Below are positions 7,737 to 16,078 of a DNA stretch of 64,000 bases, in pieces. The stretch lies in NCBI RefSeq assembly GCF_019969725.1, contig NZ_JAHXYW010000008.1, forward strand, positions 62,001 to 126,000, in the 5' to 3' direction. The position numbers were made by a program, and so were the translations under genes. Source of the stretch: Neobacillus bataviensis. Lineage in GTDB: Bacteria; Bacillota; Bacilli; Bacillales_B; DSM-18226. A model generated the notes under the pieces. That model was not told where the DNA came from and ran no database searches. It saw only the letters and a program-made list of their open reading frames with translations. Each line of letters opens with the position of its first letter. Positions within the stretch are counted from its first letter, which is position 1.

Positions 7737-8894
7737 TTAATCGATGACACCTGTTTTAACAATCCTATTTTTTACATGCACCTCAAAGCTTGCTCGCTTA
7801 TATAGTTCTCTCCATTCCTTTTTGCTCAGATTTTTCCCGCGTAAATGGGCTTTATATTCATTTCCGATTCCAACCGGATCCACGCCTAGTTTTTGAAAAT
7901 ACTTAATTAATCCTTTTATATCCTTTTTCATAACCTGATTTAGTTTCTTCTCAATAAACTTAACAGAGGATGGATTGGAAAAATCTAATGGTTCAGTCGA
8001 TTCCAGCAAGCGTGAATCAAGTTTTACCTCTACCCTAAATTTTAAAGTTTTTTTGTCTATCAACTTGAGCTTAGCTTGACTGTTGATATTATCAATGTCT
8101 ATAAACACTTTGCTGTAAACATCCCGAATCGAGTGCTCTCCTTTTTTCAATCGAATCTTTTCAAATTCAGAACGTTTAAAACCAAGTTCATGGGTTCCGG
8201 CCTTATACTTATCGGATAAAATTTTTAAATAAAAGTGTCTTTTCGGGCCAAGCTCGGCAATATATCGGTCATCCTTAAAAAGGGCTAAAGCTTTAATGAT
8301 TACATCTTTATTTTTCACCATTAAAACAGGCAGCACCGGATCTTTTCCGATATCATAATAATTATGATTGAATTCCTGTAAAGTGGGAGAAAGTATTTGT
8401 TCACTTTCGACATTTTGTTTGATTAAATTGTATAGGTAGGTTCCAAGGCTGATTTTAGTGTTTTTATTGTCCACTTCCATAATCTCAAGAGCGGAGCCAT
8501 CAGCAACTGTTAAATATACCATATTTCCCACCGCAGAATCACGATTGAGGGCATCAACCAGCTGGATGACTCCTTTCTCTGCCAATTCCTTGCTATAAAT
8601 AACACAGCGCATCTGCCCAGTAACGAGCTTTTGATTGGATTGCAGATTCTGTCCTTGTCTTAACCCTTTACTCGTATTCGCCGTCGTGGTAATCATTTTT
8701 GTAATGTTTTGTGCCATTGGATCAAACTGATGAACGACCACAGTACCTCTAATCACATTTTTCTTTTCCAAATCATAACCTACGGCTGTTACGAGACCCA
8801 ATTTTTCAAGCTGTTTTTGCTCAACACAGCCGGAAACAATAACTACACATAAAATCAAGACTGTGAAGAAAATTTGTTTACGAACCCTGAGCAT
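7737..8894 (-). CDS. Ger(x)C family spore germination lipoprotein (GerAC-type)
   Basis: This is the C subunit of a GerA-type germinant receptor in the spore inner membrane. The signal peptide ends in a lipobox (VIVSGC, Cys23). The N-terminal domain has GLVTAVGYDLE, the usual 'LGLVTAIG' segment after the lipidation site, and the C-terminal domain has LDSRLLES and KKDIKGLIKYFQKLGVDPVGIGNEYKA. Length 385. It overlaps the upstream gerAB-type gene by 17 bases and ends the three-gene operon. Forespore-specific expression is expected. The germinant cannot be deduced. Confidence 0.9.
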   Translation of the reverse strand: MLRVRKQIFFTVLILCVVIVSGCVEQKQLEKLGLVTAVGYDLEKKNVIRGTVVVHQFDPMAQNITKMITTTANTSKGLRQGQNLQSNQKLVTGQMRCVIYSKELAEKGVIQLVDALNRDSAVGNMVYLTVADGSALEIMEVDNKNTKISLGTYLYNLIKQNVESEQILSPTLQEFNHNYYDIGKDPVLPVLMVKNKDVIIKALALFKDDRYIAELGPKRHFYLKILSDKYKAGTHELGFKRSEFEKIRLKKGEHSIRDVYSKVFIDIDNINSQAKLKLIDKKTLKFRVEVKLDSRLLESTEPLDFSNPSSVKFIEKKLNQVMKKDIKGLIKYFQKLGVDPVGIGNEYKAHLRGKNLSKKEWRELYKRASFEVHVKNRIVKTGVID

Positions 8895-9999
8895 TGGCTG
8901 CCTTCCTCCTCATAAACCTTTTCTTCATCAATACCAAGGCAGTCAGCATCAGAGGATAACAAAATGCCAGGACAAATCCCATTTTTGCGACATAATCTGT
9001 CACTGTATTCATTTGAATTCGAGTATGTATGAAAAAAGCCAGAGCCCAACCAAGAATTCCAATGATCCATATACCATGTTTCTGCTTCATGTTGATGACC
9101 CTGCTAAATCCTTTTGATGCCGCCCAAAGATACGCACTCATATTGGGTAAAATAATTAACATCCAAAAGGAAACGGCAATAAATTCAAATCTCTCTAAGT
9201 TAGGTAAGCGAACAATTTTAAACATCGATAAAACGGGCCAAATAGTACGTGCCAAACTATCTTCAGCAAAAAACATAATTGAAACAAGAGTAACAACGGT
9301 AAAAAGGATAGTTGTATATAAATTTCCTATTTGAGCATACAGCAGAGTATTTTTTTTATCCTTGATAAAAGGATAGAAAAACATTAATAATTCAAATCCC
9401 ATCATTGATAGGGAGGAACCGTAAATGCCTTTTACCAGATGTTTAATATCAACGTTTAAAATTGGAAATAAGTGGGTCGTATCTGCATATGTCATCGGAA
9501 CAATGAGAATGGTGCCAAGCCACAATGTACCCAAAACACCTAGAAAAGCAAATCCGATCATGATTCTAACTCCCCCTTGAACGGCATAAATAGACAAAGC
9601 AATCAGGACAAGTGAGAGCTGCCACGTCGGTAAGTTAGGAAAGATCCAGACCTGGACAATCTCGATATAATTCATAAAAATAGTGAAAAAACAGGCTGAT
9701 AAGTAGATCATATAAACGATATTCAAAAAATTGCCGATCCATCTTCCATATATGTCAACTTGAATTCCATACAAATCCGCACTGTCATATTGTTTTAGCA
9801 TTATAAACATGACCCAAATGAGAATGCCCGTAATCACCCCCGCGAGAAAGACGGAGATCCAGGCATCATGTTTTGAGTCTAAATAAACAATTCGTGGAAG
9901 TCCGACAATTCCTACCCCTGTTTGCACTTTATGAATAAAAAACATTAGGAGATAGGCATTAAATAACAGTCCTACTCTTGGATGTAAATCTACCTTCAT
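8878..9999 (-). CDS. GerAB-type spore germination permease
   Basis: The B subunit is an integral membrane protein related to APC amino-acid transporters and binds the germinant in known receptors. It has about ten hydrophobic helices across 373 residues, with the typical first-helix motif TGVGIVGLPRIVY. GAG upstream of ATG 9999 gives a good start. The gene follows gerAA by 12 bases and overlaps gerAC. Intact, unlike the gerAB at 51.8-52.9 kb. Confidence 0.9.
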   Translation of the reverse strand: MKVDLHPRVGLLFNAYLLMFFIHKVQTGVGIVGLPRIVYLDSKHDAWISVFLAGVITGILIWVMFIMLKQYDSADLYGIQVDIYGRWIGNFLNIVYMIYLSACFFTIFMNYIEIVQVWIFPNLPTWQLSLVLIALSIYAVQGGVRIMIGFAFLGVLGTLWLGTILIVPMTYADTTHLFPILNVDIKHLVKGIYGSSLSMMGFELLMFFYPFIKDKKNTLLYAQIGNLYTTILFTVVTLVSIMFFAEDSLARTIWPVLSMFKIVRLPNLERFEFIAVSFWMLIILPNMSAYLWAASKGFSRVINMKQKHGIWIIGILGWALAFFIHTRIQMNTVTDYVAKMGFVLAFCYPLMLTALVLMKKRFMRRKAANAQGS

Positions 10000-10011
10000 T
10001 TTGTACCGCTC

Positions 10012-11529
10012 CTATTCATCTACATCCTTTTTTTCTTTTGCCTTTTTGAAAGGAAAACGATCATTATCAATGGGCTGATTTGTTACTGGCCTTTTGGAAA
10101 GATACTTCAGTGGATATCTGAACATACTGTAACCCAAATCCGAAATTCTTAATGGATAGGCTGGAGATAAATAGGGCCGGCCGAGCGAGTCTAGTTTTAA
10201 TAGGTGAATCATGAAAAAACAAAAGGCAACCATTATGCCTATCCCACCCCAAAATCCCGCCGCAATAATAATCGGAAAACGGATGATTCGAATGGCCGTA
10301 CCCATTAAATAACTAGGTGTTGTAAACGACCCTAGGGCACTTAGGGCGATAATAATAATTAGAATATTACTCGTAAATCCAGCATCCACTGCCGCCTGCC
10401 CGATAACGATACCACCAACGATACCCATCGTCTGACCCACTTTAGTAGGCAGCCTTGCTCCCGCTTCTCTTAACATCTCAATAATAAATTCCAGCAGCAA
10501 TGCCTCAAATACAGGCGGGAAAGGCACATTTGCTCTTGATTGCCCTAAAGATACAAGCAATGGAGAAGGAATGACTTCATAATGGTACGTTAATACGGAT
10601 ACATATGCCGGGGTCAAAAGCACGGATAAAAAAATAGCTGATAGACGGAGCATCCTTAAGAAAAAAGCCATATTCCAGCGCATATAAATATCTTCGGTTG
10701 ATTCAAAAAAGGTGAAAAATGGCGTAGGTCCATAAAGGGCTGCAGGACTGCGATCCATTAGAACCGCTACTTTTCCACTTAATAAACCAATCGAAATTCG
10801 ATCGGGCAATTCCGTTGTCATTAACTGGGGAAAGACCGACCAGCTATTGTTTTCAATCAATTGGCCAAGAACTGTGGTATCCGGTAAATAGTCAACCTTT
10901 AAATTTGAAATTCTCTGCCTAAAGGTCTCTACATTGCTTGGATCAGCGATATCTTTAATATAGACAATTTTAATTCTTGCTTTTACTCTTGTACTAACTT
11001 CAATATCCTCAAAGCATAAATTCGCATCCTTTACATTACTCCGCAAAATATTCACATTAATCGGAAGGGACTCTGTAAACGATATTTTGGGACCGTAAAC
11101 CAGTGCTTCTGTTTCGGCCTTTTCCAGGGACCTTTCAGCTGTCTTGCTTACATTTGCCAGCAGTCCGCATGGTTCACCCTCAACATAGATGTAGACACTT
11201 CCTTCGATAATTGACTCGACAATTTCTTTTAGTTGATTGGAAGCAGATAATTGAGCAATCGGAAGAATTTGGGCAACCTCTTCAACTGTCATACTCTTTG
11301 AAAAGTTTGTTTGCAACGATTGAAGGATAAATTCATCAAGGCTGGATTTATCAATTAAACTACTTAAAAAACTTGTTAAGATCTTTTTCCCATCTTTTTT
11401 TATGGTTCGAAAACTGATATCAGAACAAGAGGCAAGTTCCTCTTCTAATTGTTTTTTTAGTTCATCGACATTTAAACTATGCGATTTATGTTCCTCAGCC
11501 TGCTTTCTATCTGATCTCCATTTGAACAT
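10012..11529 (-). CDS. GerAA-type spore germination protein
   Basis: The A subunit has a long hydrophilic N-terminal domain and about five C-terminal transmembrane helices. Recognisable stretches are FTESLPINVNILRSNVKDAN, SIGLLSGKVAVLMDRSP, FFTFFESTEDIYMRW and EMLREAGARLPTKVGQTMG. I start at ATG 11529 because AAAGGTG lies 7 bases upstream; a TTG at 11571 has no ribosome site. Length 505. First gene of a gerA-gerB-gerC operon, transcribed away from an MBL hydrolase gene. Confidence 0.92.
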   Translation of the reverse strand: MFKWRSDRKQAEEHKSHSLNVDELKKQLEEELASCSDISFRTIKKDGKKILTSFLSSLIDKSSLDEFILQSLQTNFSKSMTVEEVAQILPIAQLSASNQLKEIVESIIEGSVYIYVEGEPCGLLANVSKTAERSLEKAETEALVYGPKISFTESLPINVNILRSNVKDANLCFEDIEVSTRVKARIKIVYIKDIADPSNVETFRQRISNLKVDYLPDTTVLGQLIENNSWSVFPQLMTTELPDRISIGLLSGKVAVLMDRSPAALYGPTPFFTFFESTEDIYMRWNMAFFLRMLRLSAIFLSVLLTPAYVSVLTYHYEVIPSPLLVSLGQSRANVPFPPVFEALLLEFIIEMLREAGARLPTKVGQTMGIVGGIVIGQAAVDAGFTSNILIIIIALSALGSFTTPSYLMGTAIRIIRFPIIIAAGFWGGIGIMVAFCFFMIHLLKLDSLGRPYLSPAYPLRISDLGYSMFRYPLKYLSKRPVTNQPIDNDRFPFKKAKEKKDVDE

Positions 11530-11717
11530 AGTCAACACCTTTAATCCGTCTGTTTTTTTTATTTTTACCAAAAAACCAAATTATACCCAAAAGAAAACCG
11601 ATGATACATTTCATGAGTTAGAAAGGTTTCATTCAGAAAATGGATATGGTATTATGAATGAGTATTCATTCATGTTTTTGGAAAATTGGAACCTTTTCAC
11701 TAATGGAGGTGTTAATC

Positions 11718-12605
11718 ATGAAGCGTTTTGGACCAATCATGGTTTTAGAAGGCCCAAATACCAGCAAGGTCCCTTATTCCCGAAGCTTATTCATCAATGA
11801 TTCCGAAAAGCTTTTGATCGATACCGGAGCAGACCCGAACCTTTTAAAAGAGATTTATGAGGATTACGGACTGGACTTAATTATCAATACGCATTACCAT
11901 CCCGATCACACTCGCTTTAACCACGTTTTTACGGACATCACAAAATGGATTAATCCCATCGAATATGAAACGTCACGTTCTATTGATGGAGTGGCGAAGG
12001 CAAATGGCGTTTATCAAGAATGGGGCCCAATAGGTGTGGAGAAATGGAAAAAGAATCTCCCGCAGGAATGGGTGAAAAACCTCGGAGGAATATCGGGGAC
12101 CTATGATTATGAAGTAGAATATCGCTTCGGAAAAGTAAAGATACATTTTCTTCATACACCTGGTCATACAAGCGGGCTGTCATGCCCTTACTTCCCGGAG
12201 CAAGGCGTTGTATTTACGAGTGACTATGATATGACCTCATTTGGTCCTTGGTATAACGGTACAGATGGGGATATTGAAGATTTCATCGCATCCGGTAAAC
12301 GATTGCTGTCCCTTGATGCTGACACCTATATTACCGGCCATCAAAAAGGGATTTTTTCTAAGCAGGATTTTCAAGTGGCGATGGATAAATTCCTTGCAAT
12401 TATTGACCGGCGCGATCAAACCATTGAGAGATACGTACGGGAAGGACTTTCGTTTGAGGAACTTACAAGCATCGGAATTTTCTACCCGAAAAAAACATTG
12501 GAAAATACCATTCTTAAAACATGGGAACGAAGCGGCATTCGAAAGCATCTTCATAGATTGGGGTTGACGGTGCCTGAAGGTTCTGAGAAAGTGTTAAATG
12601 GTTGA
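11718..12605 (+). CDS. MBL-fold metallo-hydrolase
   Basis: The metallo-beta-lactamase signature is complete: NTHYHPDHTRF (HxHxDH), HTPGHTSG, SDYDMTSFG and the C-terminal GHQKG histidine, so two metals can be bound. Such enzymes hydrolyse thioesters, lactones or phosphodiesters; the substrate here is not predictable. ATG 11718 follows TGGAGGTG by 7 bases. An upstream in-frame ATG at 11658 would add 20 residues without a ribosome site. Length 295. No operon partner. The downstream intergenic region holds the 21-bp repeat field and a strong terminator. Confidence 0.85.
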   Translation: MKRFGPIMVLEGPNTSKVPYSRSLFINDSEKLLIDTGADPNLLKEIYEDYGLDLIINTHYHPDHTRFNHVFTDITKWINPIEYETSRSIDGVAKANGVYQEWGPIGVEKWKKNLPQEWVKNLGGISGTYDYEVEYRFGKVKIHFLHTPGHTSGLSCPYFPEQGVVFTSDYDMTSFGPWYNGTDGDIEDFIASGKRLLSLDADTYITGHQKGIFSKQDFQVAMDKFLAIIDRRDQTIERYVREGLSFEELTSIGIFYPKKTLENTILKTWERSGIRKHLHRLGLTVPEGSEKVLNG

Positions 12606-12657
12606 ATTATTCTTTAAATGTGGTGCTGGGATGGGATGGTATGGGTAACATTAAGAT

Positions 12658-12760
12658 TCGATTCGCAAATGAAATTCGAGTTATCGCAAATAAAACTGTG
12701 AAATTCGCAAATAAAAAACTCTTTTTCCAAATATTACTAGATTATTCGCAAATAAAGAGT
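12658..12760 (+). repeat. 21-bp periodic array, forward orientation (5 units of TTCGCAAATAAA type)
   Basis: The core TCGCAAAT occurs at 12663, 12684, 12705 and 12746, and a degraded copy (TCCAAAT) at 12726, so the period is 20-21 bp. Consensus AATTCGCAAATAAA. No coding frame spans it. Its core is the near reverse complement of the unit in the array at 12824-12922. Confidence 0.8.
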
Positions 12761-12823
12761 TTAATGGGTCAGATTTTAATGGTTTTTATATGCAAATTTC
12801 ATACTTTTTAGCTAGTGAAAAGA

Positions 12824-12922
12824 GATATCGGCGAATTTTTAGTATTTATCAGCGATTCTGACCGCTTTATCAGCGAATTTTCAAATTTATCGGCGAATCT
12901 AGCCAGTTTATCAGCGAATTAA
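12824..12922 (-). repeat. 21-bp periodic array, inverted orientation (5 units of TTTATCAGCGAATTT type)
   Basis: Units begin at 12824, 12845, 12866, 12886 and 12907 (spacings 21, 21, 20, 21), with consensus TTTATCRGCGAATYT. The reverse complement, AATTCGCTGATAAA, matches the forward array unit at 12 of 14 positions. A transcript across both arrays could therefore fold back on itself in register. Confidence 0.85.
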
Positions 12923-12948
12923 AAAATCTAGCCTCTAGTAGAAATAAA

Positions 12949-12992
12949 GAGGATGTCAAAAAAGCTAAGCTTTTTTGACATCCTCCTTTTTT
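12949..12992. terminator. Strong bidirectional terminator between the MBL hydrolase and DegV genes
   Basis: A perfect 17-bp stem (GAGGATGTCAAAAAAGC and its complement, arms 12949-12965 and 12969-12985) with a 3-base loop and a T-run on the plus side. Confidence 0.9.
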
Positions 12993-13833
12993 ATTCATAA
13001 TAATACATTAACGCAAGAGCACCAGGTCCGGTATGGGTACTAACAATTGGGCCGGTATAATCTATTTCTATATCCTGATAACCCGTTAATTCAATTATGC
13101 TATTTTTTATTTTTATAGACAGTTCATGTGCTTCGGCATGAGCAATCCCAACTCCGCGAATCGTCTTCCCCTTAATATCCTCGGCAAACTGCTTGACCAT
13201 AAATTTGACGACCTGGGAATGACTGCGCACCTTTGTAACAGGTGTATATTCTGCACCCTCTAGAGAAGCAATCGGTTTGATGTTTAATAAGGATCCGATG
13301 AAGGCCTTACCTTTACCAATCCGGCCGCCTTTCACCAAATTCTCTAACGTATCTACCATTAAATATAACTTCGTATGCTCGCGAACCGATTGTAAACGTT
13401 CAAGGATTTCCTCCATACTTTTCCCTTGCTTGGCCATTTCGGCAGCTTCTTTTACTTGAAAGGATAAGGCCTTGGAAATAAATTGCGAATCGACTACCGT
13501 CACTTTTGTCTCTGACATTTGAGCCGCACTTTCTGCTGAGCGAACCGTACCGCTCATTTTTCCGGTCATGTGGATGGATAAGACTTCATAGCCCTCTTTC
13601 CCCAGCCGGTCGTATACCTCTAAAAAGGCACCTGCTGGAGGCTGCGAACTTTTCGGCAATTCATTTGCAGCGCTCATATTTTCAATAAATTCAACCGGAT
13701 CTATCTCCACCCGATCTAAATAGGTTTCTCCATTTATTGTAATCGATAAAGGCACAATGACAATTCCTAACTGTTCGGCCGTATCATTGGAAATATCTAA
13801 CGTTGAATCGGTTACAATTTTAATCTTGCTCAT
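12991..13833 (-). CDS. DegV family fatty-acid-binding protein
   Basis: DegV proteins bind a fatty acid in a two-domain fold; FakB members feed the fatty acid kinase FakA. The sequence has the N-terminal KIVTDSTLDIS motif, SSQPPAGAFLE in the phosphate-side loop, IHMTGKMSGTVRSAESAA, DTLENLVKGGRIGK and the C-terminal STHTGPGALALMYY. Length 280, full-length. GGGAAGTG upstream supports ATG 13833. It stands alone, so its kinase partner lies elsewhere. Confidence 0.92.
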   Translation of the reverse strand: MSKIKIVTDSTLDISNDTAEQLGIVIVPLSITINGETYLDRVEIDPVEFIENMSAANELPKSSQPPAGAFLEVYDRLGKEGYEVLSIHMTGKMSGTVRSAESAAQMSETKVTVVDSQFISKALSFQVKEAAEMAKQGKSMEEILERLQSVREHTKLYLMVDTLENLVKGGRIGKGKAFIGSLLNIKPIASLEGAEYTPVTKVRSHSQVVKFMVKQFAEDIKGKTIRGVGIAHAEAHELSIKIKNSIIELTGYQDIEIDYTGPIVSTHTGPGALALMYYYE

Positions 13834-13970
13834 TTGTTCACTTCCCTAATGTTACTGCTTTGTATTATACAGGTTTCGGGGATTGATTGGAACAAACAAA
13901 ATCACGGTTTTTGTATTGTTTATTTTGTTAAAAAACGGGGGCTATTGGAGGCGGAGTAGGAATTGATATC

Positions 13971-14390
13971 TGCTCTTAATTACTGTCTCTTCATTTTTTC
14001 AGGCTTTCGGGGATTAGGAACGTCTCTTAATTACCGTCTCTTCATTTTTTAGAAGCTTTCGGGCATTAGGAAGATCTCTTAATTACCGTCTCTTCATTTT
14101 TTAGAAGCTTTCGGGCATTAGGAAGATCTCTTAATTACCGTCTCTTCATTTTTTGCAGGCCATTGGGCATTTGGAACGTCTCTTAATTACCGTCTTTTCA
14201 TTTTTACAGGCCTTCGGGCATTTGGAACGTCTCTTAATTACCGTCTCTTCATTTTTAACAGGCAAGCGGGCATTTGGAACGTCTATTAATTACCGTCTTT
14301 TCATTTTTTATGAACTCTAGTGCATTAGGACCTGTTCTTAATTACCATCTTATAATTTTTGGAGGCTAACAGGCATTATGCGATGCCCAT
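13971..14390. repeat. 52-bp tandem repeat array, eight copies
   Basis: A unit built around TCTTAATTACCGTCTCTTCA followed by a T-run and GGGCATTAGGAA recurs with the CTTAAT core at 13975, 14026, 14078, 14130, 14182, 14233, 14285 and 14337 (steps 51 or 52). Units 3 and 4 are almost identical and the outer ones drift. The repeats abut without unique spacers, so this is not a CRISPR array. No frame crosses it; it occupies the gap between DegV and a small hypothetical gene. Confidence 0.9.
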
Positions 14391-14456
14391 ATTTCGCTTT
14401 TTAAAAGCTCGTGGGCAAATGGAACTCATGGACATTTTTCATTAGTATATCCAATA

Positions 14457-14483
14457 ACAAAAAGAACACCGGTTACCCGGTGC
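14457..14483 (-). terminator. Intrinsic terminator of the 97-aa hypothetical gene
   Basis: Stem CACCGG-GTAA-CCGGTG followed by TTCTTTTTGTT on the minus strand. Confidence 0.75.
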
Positions 14484-14493
14484 TCCCCTTACA

Positions 14494-14787
14494 TTATGCA
14501 TTATTCTTTAATTCTGTCACATTAAATAATTGTTCATAATCAGGCCATTTCATGACCTTCTTCAAGTAGTCTTTAAAGGAGTAGCATTTGATCGGGCTTG
14601 GCTCCTTGTAGACTGACGTAATATACGTCTGTAAACGGACTTGGATCATAAATTTATAAGTACTATCTTCCCCCAATACAGGAATTTCGACTACTTTAAC
14701 CTTCTGTCCAATATCATTTTTGAACTCTAGGCTTTTGAATAACAAAATATCAATCCTCTTTTTCACCCGTTTGACTATATTATACAT
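14494..14787 (-). CDS. Hypothetical protein, 97 aa
   Basis: I do not recognise a family. The protein is soluble, basic at the N-terminus (MYNIVKRVKKRIDILLFKSL) and mixed alpha/beta in composition, with KVVEIPVLGEDSTYKFMIQV in the middle. The terminator directly downstream supports a real transcription unit. The sequence before ATG 14787 has no clear ribosome site (only AAAAG), which lowers confidence in the exact start. It lies between the 52-bp array and a stretch of decayed genes. Confidence 0.5.
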   Translation of the reverse strand: MYNIVKRVKKRIDILLFKSLEFKNDIGQKVKVVEIPVLGEDSTYKFMIQVRLQTYITSVYKEPSPIKCYSFKDYLKKVMKWPDYEQLFNVTELKNNA

Positions 14788-14845
14788 CTTTTATGTCTCG
14801 AAATGTGTCTAAATATGCTTGGGTGGAAAAATAATTTGTGAATTT

Positions 14846-15025
14846 TCAATGGTGATTTGTTTTGATTAGGAATAATGGAGGGGTTTTACGGTGACGTTCA
14901 GCATCTATGAGCTTGGCTTTGGTTAGGCCGTAATTGCAGAAGGGGCATAGCCATGTACCCGATTCACTGCTGCTGAAGGATGGTTTGCGGCATTTCTGAC
15001 AATTTTTTTATACAATTTGCAGCTC
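14846..15025 (-). pseudogene. Small zinc-ribbon protein with a +/-1 frameshift in an A7 tract
   Basis: Reading back from the TGA at 14846-14848, the frame encodes CQKCRKPSFSSSESGT, WLCPFCNYGLTKAKL and a basic tail: two CxxC knuckles of a zinc ribbon. Upstream the frame meets a stop at 15010-15008 before any start codon. A TTG codon with GGAG 7 bases upstream sits one base out of phase, on the far side of a run of seven T (A on the coding strand, 15003-15009). An eighth A would restore a protein of about 57 residues. It is either a frameshifted remnant or a homopolymer sequencing error. Confidence 0.5.
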
Positions 15026-15189
15026 CTTATCAATTACTAGATAGTAAACTTATATAATTTCTATTGTCACTGTATTTCATTGTCGGAATCAATTAAATAT
15101 TGTACTCATCGATAGTTCAGAAGTATAAAAGAAAATGGTATCACTATATAAATTTGGTTAGATAAAATAGTTTATCTTTTGAAAAATAT

Positions 15190-15228
15190 AAAAAATAGAC
15201 CTTGATTTTCAAACCACATAAATCAAGG
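15190..15228 (-). terminator. Terminator following the LPXTG remnant
   Basis: Stem CCTTGATTT / AAATCAAGG (15200-15208, 15220-15228) followed by TCTATTTTTT on the minus strand. Confidence 0.7.
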
Positions 15229-15233
15229 CCCCT

Positions 15234-15447
15234 TTAAACCGGTTTTTCAATCCTTTTTCGCCGTTTTATAATAAATTGTATGAACGAACCAGTTATCACT
15301 AGAACTGCTCCAGCTACAAAATATTAAACGTATTTGTTCCAGTTACAGGAAGTTTAGGTCCGTCTGCTGGAAGGACACCACCTATGGTTCCTTCTACATA
15401 AAATTTGAATTGTACTTTTGAATATGTTTGCTTAAAACATAATATTT
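15234..15447 (-). pseudogene. Remnant of an LPXTG-anchored surface protein (C-terminal end)
   Basis: The minus strand encodes YSKVQFKFYVEGTIGGVL, then PADGPKLPVTGTNTFNIL, where LPVTG (15352-15338) is a sortase A signal. A stop follows, but one frame over the sequence continues as VAGAVLVITGSFIQFIIKRRKR, the hydrophobic span and basic tail required after LPXTG. The two parts need a frameshift near 15320 to join. No start codon or ribosome site precedes the fragment; a stop lies upstream in frame. So only the last 70 residues of a larger surface protein survive, with its terminator. The rest of the gap up to 15590 shows no gene. Confidence 0.65.
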
Positions 15448-15596
15448 CTTAATCGCCTCCGTTCTTCTTAAAGAACACACCTATAAAATATTATCTCTTA
15501 AGATAAAAACATTTGTAAAATGTCAAATTCGTTTATTTTTAAGGGTATTTCACTATTTTTCTCTTGTTTTCTCTTTTTTTCTAATCACAATTATAT

Positions 15597-15625
15597 TTTA
15601 TAAAGAATCAAATGTTCTTTATAAT
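15597..15625 (+). promoter_or_regulatory. sinR promoter with overlapping SinR-type inverted box
   Basis: ATAAAGAA (15600-15607) and TTCTTTAT (15615-15622) form an inverted repeat. The right half includes GTTCTTT, which matches the published B. subtilis SinR box GTTCTYT. It overlaps TATAAT (15620-15625); TTTATA lies 17 bp upstream as a weak -35. The arrangement suggests autorepression. Confidence 0.5.
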
Positions 15626-15675
15626 GTACTTACATCAAGATTAAAATTGGATTTAAAATCAAAGGGGAATAAAAA

Positions 15676-16023
15676 ATGATCGGGATTAAGATTAAGGAGA
15701 TGAGGCAGGAAAAGGGTTATTCTATTAGTGAACTGGCGAATTTAGCAGATGTATCAAAATCGTATTTAAGTCATATCGAACGAGGTTTGCAGTCTAATCC
15801 TTCTCTCCAATTCTTATACAAGGTCGCAAAAGCATTGGGTACAGATCTTGAATATTTGTTGGAGAAGGGACAAACAGAACATGATGCCCCCATTGAATTA
15901 GACGATGAATGGGTCGTGCTAATAAGAAGTGCTGTTGAGGATGGATTAAAGAAAGAGGATTTCCGGGAATATTTAAATTATATTAAATTTCAATCCTGGA
16001 TGAAGGAACAATTGAACAAGTAA
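15676..16023 (+). CDS. sinR: SinR-like master regulator of biofilm/motility
   Basis: The 115-residue protein matches SinR in both domains. The N-terminal HTH reads MIGIKIKEMRQEKGYSISEL followed by KSYLSHIERGLQSNPS. The C-terminal SinI-binding/dimerisation helix pair reads LDDEWVVLIRSAVEDGLKKE and DFREYLNYIKFQSW. In B. subtilis SinR represses matrix operons and is held off by SinI. No sinI is adjacent here, although B. subtilis has sinI immediately upstream. AAAGGGG precedes the ATG. A terminator shared with tatC follows. Confidence 0.88.
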   Translation: MIGIKIKEMRQEKGYSISELANLADVSKSYLSHIERGLQSNPSLQFLYKVAKALGTDLEYLLEKGQTEHDAPIELDDEWVVLIRSAVEDGLKKEDFREYLNYIKFQSWMKEQLNK

Positions 16024-16031
16024 TAAGACGT

Positions 16032-16076
16032 AAAAAAGACCTTAAGAGAGGAAATCCACTCCCTTAAGGTCTTTTT
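16032..16076. terminator. Bidirectional terminator between sinR and tatC
   Basis: AAAAAAGACCTTAAG and CTTAAGGTCTTTTT pair perfectly around a 16-base loop; T-runs on both strands. Confidence 0.88.
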
Positions 16077-16078
16077 AT

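Noticed and set aside
12602..12811. 69-residue plus-strand frame in the 21-bp repeat region
   Set aside because: It simply translates the first periodic array; there is no ribosome site and the sequence is repetitive.
13971..14390. CRISPR array
   Set aside because: The repeats abut directly and the whole 52-bp unit recurs; there are no unique spacers of constant length, and no cas gene is in the window.
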